From contig WBZZ01006975.1 in assembly GCA_019918135.1 (NCBI GenBank), forward strand, positions 35,001 through 99,000: DNA of 64,000 nucleotides, given 5' to 3'. The translations under genes were made by a program, and so were the position numbers. The notes below the pieces were generated by a model. It was given only the letters and a program-made list of their open reading frames with translations, did not search any database and was not told the DNA's origin. The stretch comes from Paulinella micropora (lineage: Eukaryota > Cercozoa > Imbricatea > Euglyphida > Paulinellidae). Of this stretch, positions 1 through 8,640 are shown one piece after another. Every line of letters begins with the position of its first letter. Within the stretch, counting starts at the first letter, position 1.

Positions 1-16
1 TATCCCCCCCAGGCCT

Positions 17-21
17 TCTGC

Positions 22-73
<52 letters not shown>

Positions 74-136
74 CTTCCTCTTTCTCTCAATCTCTCTTTC
101 TCTCTCTTTCTCTCTCTCTCTCTCACTCTCTCTCTG
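17..136. repeat. (CT)n / (CTTT)n microsatellite
   Basis: Almost pure pyrimidine tract of CT and CTTT units. ORFs crossing or bordering it are low-complexity and not believable as genes. Confidence 0.95.
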
Positions 137-142
137 CGGTAC

Positions 143-975
143 ATGCACGCACACCACAGGCGCGCGCGCACATACACACTCACATTCACAGGCACACGCT
201 CGCATATGCTCAAACTTGCAACAATGTGCGCGGCACACTACACAAGCTTACTGAGGAGGCACGGACGTCTTGCTTCCGATCCCGCTCTTGTCCATGAGTT
301 TCTGCACAGTAACAGCAAAGCTCTATTTGTTTTCTGATATTCTATTCCATTAAAGTATATAATGAAGTAGTAGGAGAGATCGCGAGTTAAAGTCCGCTCG
401 CTCTTGTTTCACTCGTCGAACTTAATATGACATAGCTGCGAGCGAAATCTTTCTTCCAGAGCTGTTCGAGCTCCAGCCCCCCCACCCAGAGGAGGAGGAG
501 GCTCATGGGCAAGCTCCAACCCGAATTTCGGTCGAGCTCAGGCCTACAACACTGCCTCGGAGACCGATACGTCATTCCACCCGGACACTACTCAAGGTAA
601 TCGTTTCGAGGTGGTGGAATGACTAGAGGGGGAAGAAGAGAGGAAGGAGAAGACTGTGAAGTTTAACTCTAAAGTCACAGTGCTTTTTAATGCTGTTGTG
701 AAGAATGGGCCAACGCTTCCTCAATCTGAATACAAAGATGTGGGTACACAGAGACTGCAGCCCCAAGGTAGTCTCATACCCGTTCATACATCACGGTTAC
801 CAATGATAACTGATGCAAATAGGAAGGCGAGACTTGCGATGGAGGCGAGGAGGCCAATGGCAGACGTATCGCCTCGGCCAAGCAAACAACCACGAACAGA
901 CTCAAGGTCTACGATCGCGGCGGGTGGCGAGCAAAAAGACAATGTGTCGCGGCGGGTGGCGAGCAAAAAGACAAT
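143..975 (+). other. Probable gag-side remnant of Ty3/Gypsy element
   Basis: No LTR, primer-binding site or intact gag was recognised here. A short frame at 656-1015 overlaps the start of the protease frame and has a Lys/Arg/Ser-rich composition that would suit the tail of a gag protein. A duplicated stretch of about 33 nt lies at about 917-981. Because the protease follows directly, this is most simply read as eroded gag sequence. The 5' LTR is not identifiable and may lie left of the window. Confidence 0.4.
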
Positions 976-1564
976 GTGTGTACTCAAGTGCCACAAGACA
1001 ATGTCGCTCACATAGTAAACGCTCCAGTACCGCAGAATAATAACAATGTTAATGAGGTGAAGCAGGAGGAGAAGAAGGAGGAGTTGAAAAACTTAGAGAC
1101 AAGACTCCAAAATTTGGAACGTAAAGTTCTTGTTCTCGCAGTCAATATACACAGGCCCGATGCTCTGTGTTATACGGAACTTTATTGTGAAACATTGAAG
1201 ACAATATTAAAAGTTGGTAATGATACGATGGCGAATATTAATATTGTCGGCCGGAAGTTTTTTAATCGATACCGGGACTGGGTGGACGGAAATATGATAA
1301 ATTCGACTGGCACTCTGAAGGGAGTGGGTAGCCGGGCGGTCATCACGGGAATCATCACACTGACCTTTAAATCAAAATCCGCACAAGTATACCGCATGGA
1401 CCTTTATGTCGTCCCCGGTTACCACGGGTCAATATTACTATCGTATGACCAATTGGCTACGATGGGGGCTGTGATTGATTGCGCCGCACGGCGAGTGATA
1501 TATGGAGTAAAAAGAGGAGAAAAGAACGATATTGATCCCTTCAACGCTACTGACTCTTATGAGC
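976..1564 (+). pseudogene. Ty3/Gypsy aspartic protease (5' half of interrupted pol)
   Basis: The frame begins with a Lys/Glu-rich coiled-coil segment and then shows a retropepsin-like fold order: a DT-containing active-site loop at about 1222, a Gly-rich flap region (KGVGSRAVITG) and the C-terminal pattern LLSYDQLATMGAVID, which matches the usual ILLG(Y/M)DFL..GAVID of Gypsy proteases. The active-site triplet reads DTM (1222-1230) where DTG is expected, so activity is doubtful. The frame is interrupted at 1564 by the large insertion and resumes, in the same phase, at 52735. Family recognition is by motif order only. Confidence 0.75.
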
Positions 1565-2480
1565 GCGGTTGTCGGCGGGGGGGGAGTCCAGGGGGCTGTG
1601 CCAGAACCAGACCACCCGCATCCACAGCTTCTCTGTGTGGACAGGCTCGCGCTGCATCGCGCGTTGTCTGGCACAACACTCGCCGTCACAAAAATGCTTT
1701 CGGCTCGGGTAGAGATAGTGGGTCTCCCCGTCTACCTTGACCTCAGTAATTCCCTCTCTGTACCCAGGTGTCCAGACCGGGCCCTCCTGCTGGATTTCGT
1801 ACACGGCCCGTGTGCCCGGGCCCCGTGAACTACGCGTAAAGCACTCGAAAGCAGAACCCTCTCCCCCCCGGACGGTCTCCATCGCACTCAAGAGCTGGCT
1901 CAAGGTCTGAACACGCAAGCCGTAGAGCAAAAAGACCAGCCTGTTGTTCGTCAGGCGCAGAGCGCTCTCTAGCGCGTCTGGTAGTACCATCAGCTTGCTC
2001 CAGACACCCTGCCGGGCACACAGGGGCACATCCTCCGGCCCGGTTGGCCTAACCAGCAGAGAGCTAATCGCCTCGTCGCGGGGATCGACTGGCGCGTGGT
2101 CGTAGGGGCGCAGGGCTTCCAGGGTCAGCAGAAACGAGAGCACCTTGTCCACGTTAGTGCGTAGTAACAGTGCCACCGTCTCTGCGTTTCCCTCGACCCG
2201 AATTCCTTCTTCCGCGCCGGCGGCGGAGGGCCCCGCCGCCGCCCGTAAGAGGGGTGAGTCCACCACGGCAAGTTGGCCGGCGGTAGCCTCCAGTGTTTCC
2301 CCGGTGCGGAAGATCAGGGTTAGTGGGCGTGCGTTCGTCGTCGTCCTCCTCCAGGGCGGGCGCTGGTTCCGACCATGCCACTGCTGGTTCAGCTGGTCTG
2401 TGCCGTTTCAAGGCCGGAGGGGCTCCGGCGGGTGGCCGAGGTATCTGGCAGAGTAGGTGGCGCTTGTCCTTTTGGCTCAT
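1547..2480 (-). CDS. Unrecognised leftmost element protein (gene A), frame change near 2,270-2,340
   Basis: Read leftward from an ATG at 2480. The first part (2480 to about 2300) is Pro/acidic-rich and lies in a different frame from the main 239-codon part (2266-1547), so one frame change is needed if this is one gene. The main part has a hydrophobic alpha-helical look (about residues 25-110) and a C-terminal Cys/His/Trp-rich stretch (KHFCDGECC). No family was recognised. Its stop codon (1547-1549) lies outside the insertion boundary, in retroelement DNA, so the last codons are supplied by the target site. The native C-terminus is therefore altered, or the element end cuts this gene. Confidence 0.55.
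1556..1564. repeat. Left target-site duplication CTTATGAGC
   Basis: Nine bases identical to 52726-52734. The bases just outside differ (T versus G on the left, G versus T on the right), so the match is exactly nine. Splicing the retroelement at this string restores its frame (Asp-Ser-Tyr-Glu-Leu-Ser codons across the join). Confidence 0.88.
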
Positions 2481-2938
2481 GGCCTCTTTAGAACTTTAGT
2501 TACCCACGCACATACACACGACCGTGTACACAGCACCGACCCGTAGCTGGTCTCGCGGGCCCACACACTGCACAGGCTGCACGCGGGGCCAGGTCTGGGC
2601 GGCCCGGTGCAGATTTCCAGCCGGACCCTCACGTACCATTGTGGCGGCAACCGGTCGGGGACGGGCTTCCCCCTCCCCAGCGCCCGCCCTGACCACCGGC
2701 GGCCACGGCCGGCGGGGAGGGGGGGAGCGCGCGGCCGCCGGCCCCGGCGGGGGGGGGGGGGGGGGGGGGGGAGGCGGGCGCTCGGGGGCGGGCGCGGGGG
2801 GGGCTGGGCAGGGCCGGGTGGGGAGGAGTGAGTCAGGAGAGAGGGGGGTGCTGCTCCCCCCCCCCCGGGGGGGGGGGGCGCCCCTCTGCCCCGCTTCCTC
2901 TTCCTCGCGGGGCTAGAAAGTAGACCCTCCGAAACCGT
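2481..2938. promoter_or_regulatory. Divergent intergenic region with 23-nt G run
   Basis: This separates the leftward gene A from the rightward gene at 2939. It contains an uninterrupted G run at 2749-2771 and adjoining C and G runs at about 2857-2879, with several CG-rich steps. A bidirectional promoter is inferred from gene orientation. No TATA box or defined transcription factor site was identified. Confidence 0.4.
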
Positions 2939-4021
2939 ATGTCGGTGGCCTTGGGCACCGAGGAGGACGGCGCCGCCGCCCCGCCTGGTGCGCCCGCGCC
3001 CGCCCAGCCCCCCTACGCCGCCGGGCCAGCCGCCGAGGAAGCCGCCGGGCGGGCAGCCGAGCAAGGCGCGTCTGCGCAAGGCGAGTCGGCGCACGGCGGG
3101 TCGGCGCACGCTCCTGAGGCGTGGTCCGCCGTCGGGCGCCGTGCGCCCACGGGCGGCGACGCGCCGGAGCCCCCCCCCACGTGCCGCGCGCCGGGCACCG
3201 CGCACGCGGCGGGGGCCGGGCGGACGGGCGCCCCCCCCTGCCGCGGCGCGCGGCGCTCGCGCCGACGGTCGCGCGCACGCCGGCGCGCGCCCTACGATGC
3301 ACGCCTCCCGGCGCCTGGTCAGGGCCACAAAGTGCTCCCGCTGGCCGAGACCAGGCGCCTGGCTGACGGCTGCACCGACCTCGTGACCATGCCCGCCCAC
3401 CTGCCCCCCGCGGCCGACTCCGAACCCTACTCTCCGACCCAATACTCTAATCCCGTGCCGGCCGCTCCCTCCGCCAACACGAGCGTCGAGGCACTCTTGT
3501 CCATGTTCCAGCACGAGGGGCCTAGCGCGCCCAGCCTACCGGCAGGAGGCCTGCCGCTCGCCATCCGGGCCTGCGAAGCAGCCGGGGCCAGCGCCACCGA
3601 CGCCGCTGGACAGCTAGCCCGGCACGCCCGTACGGACGGCGCCAGAGAGAGCGCCCTGAACGCGGCCGAGGACCTCCGCCGGCTGGAGTACATGCTGCGC
3701 CAGGTCTCTTCCCGCTTGCGGCGCGAGCAAGAGCACCCCGGCACCTATGTCCGCACGTACGTGCCCCTGCCGCTGCCACACCCCCCCCTCAAGCGCCGCC
3801 TGCTACCGACGAAGGGCAGCCCCCCCCGTGACTGTCCGCCGCCCAGGCCGCTGGCCAGGGGGCGCAGCCCGTATGCCCGTGACTACTCCCCGCGCCGGGG
3901 CCTGCACACCGCTCGGGCAAGCCAGCCCCGCCGGCCGCGCCGGCCCTCGCCCGTGCGCGCTTGTCCGCCACCTCTCGGCTCCGAGACTGAATACCCCCCG
4001 CTGCTGGGCCCTGTCCTCTGA
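2939..4021 (+). CDS. Unrecognised Pro/Ala/Arg-rich protein with coiled coil
   Basis: 360 codons from an ATG at 2939, with a second good ATG at 3389. The N-terminal third is Ala/Pro/Gly-rich with tandem GESAHGGSAH-type repeats. A helical, probably coiled-coil segment (AEDLRRLEYMLRQVSSRL) lies near residues 240-258. The C-terminal hundred residues are Arg/Ser/Pro-rich with RSP and YSPRR motifs, suggesting a basic nucleic-acid- or nucleus-directed tail. AATAAA signals follow at 4205-4224. A long frame on the opposite strand (2477-3514) is judged a shadow because it lacks such organisation. The layout of disordered N-terminus, coil and basic tail is reminiscent of viral scaffolds, but no homology is seen. 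Confidence 0.6.
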   Translation: MSVALGTEEDGAAAPPGAPAPAQPPYAAGPAAEEAAGRAAEQGASAQGESAHGGSAHAPEAWSAVGRRAPTGGDAPEPPPTCRAPGTAHAAGAGRTGAPPCRGARRSRRRSRARRRAPYDARLPAPGQGHKVLPLAETRRLADGCTDLVTMPAHLPPAADSEPYSPTQYSNPVPAAPSANTSVEALLSMFQHEGPSAPSLPAGGLPLAIRACEAAGASATDAAGQLARHARTDGARESALNAAEDLRRLEYMLRQVSSRLRREQEHPGTYVRTYVPLPLPHPPLKRRLLPTKGSPPRDCPPPRPLARGRSPYARDYSPRRGLHTARASQPRRPRRPSPVRACPPPLGSETEYPPLLGPVL

Positions 4022-4578
4022 CCTACGGCCTCTGCTGCCCGGTTCACGCCCAGCCGCCTTCGTACCAGCAGTGAGGCCCTGGGCCTGTGTGACTTCCCGG
4101 TAGCCAGGACCAGGGCCCCCCTTTTTTGCCTCTCCACCGAACGGACCACCCCCCCAGAGAAGCGACGAATTTTCTACGGACAGGCTGGTCAAAGTTTTAC
4201 TTTTAATAAAAGAAAAAAAATAAAGACAGGCCTGGCCCCCGGTTTTGTTTGCGCGAGTTGAGCTGGCCCGGGTGTCCAGTGAGAAAGTGGGACCCCATGC
4301 TTAAGCTGAGTTCAAGTTCTTAAGGACTGTTCTATCCGTCCGCGAGCGGGGCAGAAATTGACTAGTTGGGTAGAACCGCCCCGCGAGGCAGGCATTGACA
4401 GAAATTGAAATTGGTAGAGTCCGGGTAAAGTTCCGTTTCGTTGGTACCAACATCCCTAGAAACATAAATGAAAAATCTTGAAGAGGCGGTTAGCTTCCAG
4501 AGTCTTCACCGTGAGAATACAAGCAGGTCCATGACCCACCACCAGCATCTTCTCAGTTTCCAGACTGACCCTGTCCTT
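4022..4578. terminator. Convergent 3' region with AATAAA polyadenylation signals
   Basis: Tail-to-tail gap between the rightward gene ending at 4021 and the leftward SGNH gene ending at 4579. Overlapping AATAAA signals in an A-rich tract lie at 4205-4224, correctly placed for the rightward transcript. The remaining roughly 350 bases are less GC-rich than the surrounding element and hold no credible ORF. Confidence 0.6.
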
Positions 4579-5784
4579 TCAGGTAGCATTTAGAACTTCT
4601 TGGTGGACTTGCTGGCCTGAGGAACAATTAGTCGAGACTAGGGCTGATCCAAAACGTTCGTACGAAGCTAAATAGGAAACCCACAAGAAACCGTTCAGGT
4701 GCAAAGACCAGCTGATGGAAGCTCTGTTAGGAACCTGGCTAGCTAGCAAGGACGGTGCTCGTAAGCGACCCAGCCTGGAAGTCTCGTTGTCTACGAAATG
4801 CCAGCCTGTGTTGGCGATGGCCATTTCGTGTAGTGACCTGGGATCTCGGCATATCGGGTACAGGTCCGTTTCCTTGGCTATCGCAAATAGAGGTTTCGTA
4901 GCCACGCCAGCACCACATTGAAATCCGTACTTCTGCCAGTCGTGGCCAGTAGCTGCCTTGGAAGCTCTAGCACCGCAGTCCTTGCACACCGCTTGGAAAA
5001 GAGCAGAGGCGATCAGGGCGTGTCCGAGGTCGCTGGGGTGCACCTTATCTGCATGCCAAAACGAGTCGTACAGGCTGCTGTCCTTCACCAGCGGCGGGGC
5101 TAAAATACCTCGGAACGTCAACATCGGGATTCCATAATACTGGTAAGTAGCGTAGGTTTTGGCTTCAGACGAAGCCAGCTCAAACCACTTTTTCGGCCAA
5201 TCGGGAGAATCAGGGTGAGCGCTCGTTTGCTTGTGTCTGAACCAATGCAACGAGACCACAGGTGCCTGTTGGTTTTTACGCAAGCGCACGATCCTTTCGA
5301 CGTGATCGGGACGTCCACCATTGACGGATATGTCCATGACGTAAAGATCTGCCGGAGAAAGCTGCAAACCCGACGAGACTGAGGAGCCCGCGACATACGA
5401 GACTCCGTAGTTGAGCTCTCCGATTTCAACGTAGAGGGCCTGATAGCTACCCGGATAGAATTCTTGCAACAGGTTCAGGAAGATGTTCAAGAAAGAATTC
5501 CGGCCGTAGGGCAAAAATTCGGTCGGGGGAACACACGTGCTCTTCTCTTCAGAATAACAGTCATTGGAACTGCCAGCGCCTTTGGTGATAGAACCACCAA
5601 TGAACTCGACGACTATCGGTCGTGTGTGGTCAGTCTCCAACAGACTGGTGAACTGTCGCAGTAAGGTTTGATTACCAACATTACTCTGGATACATTCCAA
5701 AACATCCAACGGAAGTGGAGCTGAAAGTCCTACCCAGTTGGCCGAGGCCCTACACAGCACACTGCCAAATAACAGGATCACCAT
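4579..5784 (-). CDS. Secreted SGNH/GDSL-family hydrolase
   Basis: 401 codons from ATG at 5784. The N-terminus is hydrophobic (MVILLFGSVLCRASA), a good signal peptide with cleavage near Ala15. Block I is FIGGSITKGAGSS (about residues 62-74) with the nucleophile Ser in GGSIT. A block II-like Gly lies in NYGVSYVAGSS. Block V is HADKVHPSDLGH (about 243-254), supplying the Asp-x-x-His pair. A Cys-rich region follows (VCKDCG), then a C-terminal domain of about 120 residues. Such enzymes usually deacylate or cleave esters of polysaccharides or lipids; the substrate here is unknown. Codons are visibly less GC-rich than those of the neighbours, suggesting later capture. Divergent with the gene starting at 6275. 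Confidence 0.75.
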   Translation of the reverse strand: MVILLFGSVLCRASANWVGLSAPLPLDVLECIQSNVGNQTLLRQFTSLLETDHTRPIVVEFIGGSITKGAGSSNDCYSEEKSTCVPPTEFLPYGRNSFLNIFLNLLQEFYPGSYQALYVEIGELNYGVSYVAGSSVSSGLQLSPADLYVMDISVNGGRPDHVERIVRLRKNQQAPVVSLHWFRHKQTSAHPDSPDWPKKWFELASSEAKTYATYQYYGIPMLTFRGILAPPLVKDSSLYDSFWHADKVHPSDLGHALIASALFQAVCKDCGARASKAATGHDWQKYGFQCGAGVATKPLFAIAKETDLYPICRDPRSLHEMAIANTGWHFVDNETSRLGRLRAPSLLASQVPNRASISWSLHLNGFLWVSYLASYERFGSALVSTNCSSGQQVHQEVLNAT

Positions 5785-6274
5785 CGTACGGGTAGGGTTA
5801 GTCGTAGTAGTAAGAGAGGCTGGCGGCCCCGCTCAGCGCTCACTCATAATCCAAGGAGTGCGCTACACTCGCCAGCTTGGTCGCAAGGAGATTTGGCCGA
5901 GGGGGTTTTTGCGGCCCCCTATCCCCCCCCCCCCCCCCCTCGTCCCTTCTCCAACCCCCTCCTCCTGAGGCTCCGCCGAGGGGCGCGGGGAGGGGGCGGG
6001 CCGAGCCTAGCCGGGCGCTAGCCGGCCCCGCGCCGCGGCTGGCCGGACCAAGCCCCGGGGAGGGGGGCCCAGCCGGGCCGCCCGCCTCCCTCCTTACCCC
6101 CGGCGGCGGCGGCCGGCCGCTCCCGGCCCCCCCGGTCTCTCGTCCCCCCCCCCCCCCCCCCGCCCACGCCCGCCGCGGCGCGCGCGCCGCCCGTGCCGGT
6201 GCCCGTGCCCGTGTCCGTGCCCGTGCCGCTGGCTTGCTGGCGCTCAGCGCAAAAAGTGTGGGCCGGCCACCTAG
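5785..6274. promoter_or_regulatory. Divergent intergenic region with long C runs and CCCGTG repeat
   Basis: Lies between the leftward SGNH gene and a rightward gene. It contains C runs at 5923-5939 and 6144-6161 and a short imperfect hexamer array of CCCGTG/GTGCCC type at about 6190-6230. ORFs through it are Pro/Gly low-complexity and were rejected. Promoter role is inferred from orientation only. Confidence 0.4.
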
Positions 6275-8640
6275 ATGCCGGGCAGTGCCGAGCCCGCCCT
6301 GGACGTGATCGCCCCCAAGGCCGAAGCGGGGCTGGCTGCGGCGCTAGCCGACCTCGCCGCCCGTCTCGGCGCGTCGGCGGGGCCGGCCGCCCGGGCGACC
6401 TATACGCTGTGCTGGGCCTACCCTTCGTGCCACCTCTGGTGGGCCGGCTCGGCCCGGGCGCTGCAAGCGGGCCTCGGAGTCTGGCAGCAAGCGGGCTGGT
6501 CGGTGGCCGCGCGGGCCTGGCTGCCCTGGACGAAACGACACGCGTGGGAGGGACGCACGGAGGGGTGCTGGCTGCTACTATTGACGCGGCCCGAGCAGTG
6601 GGCGGCGTGGTACGCCAGGCCCACGCCAGCGCCGGCGCCGTGCCTGGGCGACGCGCACGCGCTGCCGCAGTACGCGGAGGACGCGCTGGGGGGGGGGGAG
6701 AGCCGGGCTGGGCCGCGGTGTGGAGCCATGCGCTGCGGGCGAGCGCGGCGGGGGCGGCCCGCGTGCTGGTCAACTCGTGCCACCGCCGGCGCACCGCGCT
6801 CCGTGCCTAGTGTTCGCCCTGTGGTTGGACTCGTTGGCGCTGGCGGGGCTCGGTGGCGGGCCGGAGTGGGAGCGCGCCGCGTGGTGGTGCGCCGAACAGC
6901 TAGCGCGTGAGCCGGATCCGGGGCCCCCTGACGACAACGCGGACGCGGCGGCCCACCCCCCCCCCCCCCCGGTTGCTGCTGGACCGGCTGGCGCTCGTGC
7001 GCCGCGAGGCGCGCCGCTGGCAGGGCGGCGTCCCACCCCGGCTACCGCTGTGGCTGGCGTGGCAGGCCAGGCTGTACCAGGCTCGCCCCTGCCGGCCCGC
7101 GCCCGAGGAGCGCTGGGCGGCGTACCTCGGCGCGCTGCTCCAGGGCGTGGCGGGGCAGGACAGGGACCAGCTGCTCCGGGCGCAGGCCGCGGCGAACCAC
7201 ATGCCCGCCGAGGAGCCCGTGCCCTACACCCTGGCCGTCCAGCGCTGGCTGCGCGGCCTGGCCGCGCCGGCCGGCGGCGCCCCCGAGCCGGCGGGCCCAC
7301 CCCCGCCGCCCCCGCCCGGCGGGCCGCCGCCGCCGCCCGGCCCGCCGCCGCCCGTCCTGGGGCAGGCCTGTGCGTGGTGGGCGGACTCGGCCCGCGGACG
7401 GGCCGGCGGCCAGGACGGCGGCGCGGCCGCTCCCCGGTGGTGGGTGCTGCCCCCGTCCCTGGGCGGGGGGGCACGCACGCCCGCTGGCCCGCCCGCCGGC
7501 GCGCTCGTTGGCCCGCCCGTCGGCCCGCCCGCTGGCCCGCCCGCGGGCGCGCCAGCGGCACCGGACGACGACTTTGGCCGCGACTTGGACTTCCTGCTAG
7601 CGGGCTGCGCCTGGTTCCGGTCGCAGGGCCGGCCGACGTGGGCCACTGCCGACGCGTGCTGGCGGCTGGCGCTGCGGGCCCTGGCCGGCGAGGACGCTCG
7701 CTACCGCTACTGGCCGGCGTCCAACTTCCGCGGGCCAGCCGAGTGGGTGGCCCCCTGGTCCGCAGCGGGCTGGTTGCGGCCGCGCGGCGCCGCGCGGCCG
7801 GCCGGCCGGCGCGCCCGCGGGGACGACGAACCGGAGGCGGGGGAGACCTGCCCCCGACGACGCCCGGCCCCCGGCCTGCCCCGCCGGCCCGGCCGCCGGG
7901 CGCCCGGCCTGCTTCCGCGGAGCGGCCGAGCACGGGCTGCTGCGCCAGTGGCTGTCCGCCGCGGACCCCGGCCCGCCTGCCTGCCGGCCGGGGGCCCCGC
8001 CCCGGGCGCGGCCTGCGTGGCGCTCGTCTGGCTGCGGGCCCTGCTGGGGGCGCACGCCGGCCGGCTGGTGCTGCACGGTGAGCGGCTGGCGCTACGCCTG
8101 CACTGCGCCCGGCCACAGTTCGAAGCCACCCGGGGCCACGTGCTCGCGGCCCTGGCCGACCAGGGGCGGCCGGCCCCGCTCCCCCGGGCCAAGCGGCCGC
8201 GGCTCGAGGGCGCCCCGACGGCGTGGGACCTGTTTGCTCGCGCCGAGGCCGAGGCGGTGGCCGCGGCGGACCGGCGGGCCCGCTCGTGGGGGGAGCCCGC
8301 CGCGCGGGCCCTTGTGCAGTGGCGGTGGGCCAGGAGGCGCGAGCGGCGTGGTTGGTGGTCCGCCTGGTGGCGCGGCCTGGCGCTCGGCCGCGCCCCGGGC
8401 ACCACCCTGTGCCTGCTGGACGCGCGGACGACGGGCGCGTCGTGGTGGGCGTGGCTGGCCCGGCACCACCCGTTCGTGAGCCTCAACGGCGCCGCGTGCG
8501 GGCTGGACCTGCTGCCGGGCGCCGCGCTGCCGGGCCTGCCGGTGCTGCTCGACCTCCGGGCCGCCCGCGTCTGCGCCTGGGAGGTCGACCTCGCCGCCCA
8601 GGCCGGGGTGCGCCGCGACGGGTACGCGCCCGCCGAGCGC
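6275..8640 (+). pseudogene. Unrecognised large protein (gene B), frame-broken at homopolymers and cut at 3' end
   Basis: Protein-like sequence rich in Trp, Ala and Leu runs through this interval but moves between all three frames: 6275 to about 6690, a segment in frame with 6720 onward (PCLVFALWLDSLALAG), then the frame open from 6907. The switches fall at the G run near 6690, again near 6790 and at the C run near 6957-6971. A Pro/Gly repeat region (7290-7360, 7480-7550) separates N- and C-terminal parts; the latter is unusually rich in Trp (WWSAWWRGL). From about 8640 the open frame reads only the antisense of the neighbouring duplicated gene, so the natural C-terminus appears lost. No domain recognised. 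Either an assembly artefact or a decaying gene. Confidence 0.5.

Noticed and set aside
1..142. ORFs and possible signals in the CT repeat
   Set aside because: Simple-sequence repeat; no codon structure.
2477..3514. 345-codon minus-strand ORF opposite the 2939-4021 gene
   Set aside because: Composition is Arg/Gly/Pro shadow of GC-rich DNA; the plus strand has repeats, a coil and a polyadenylation signal that fit a gene.
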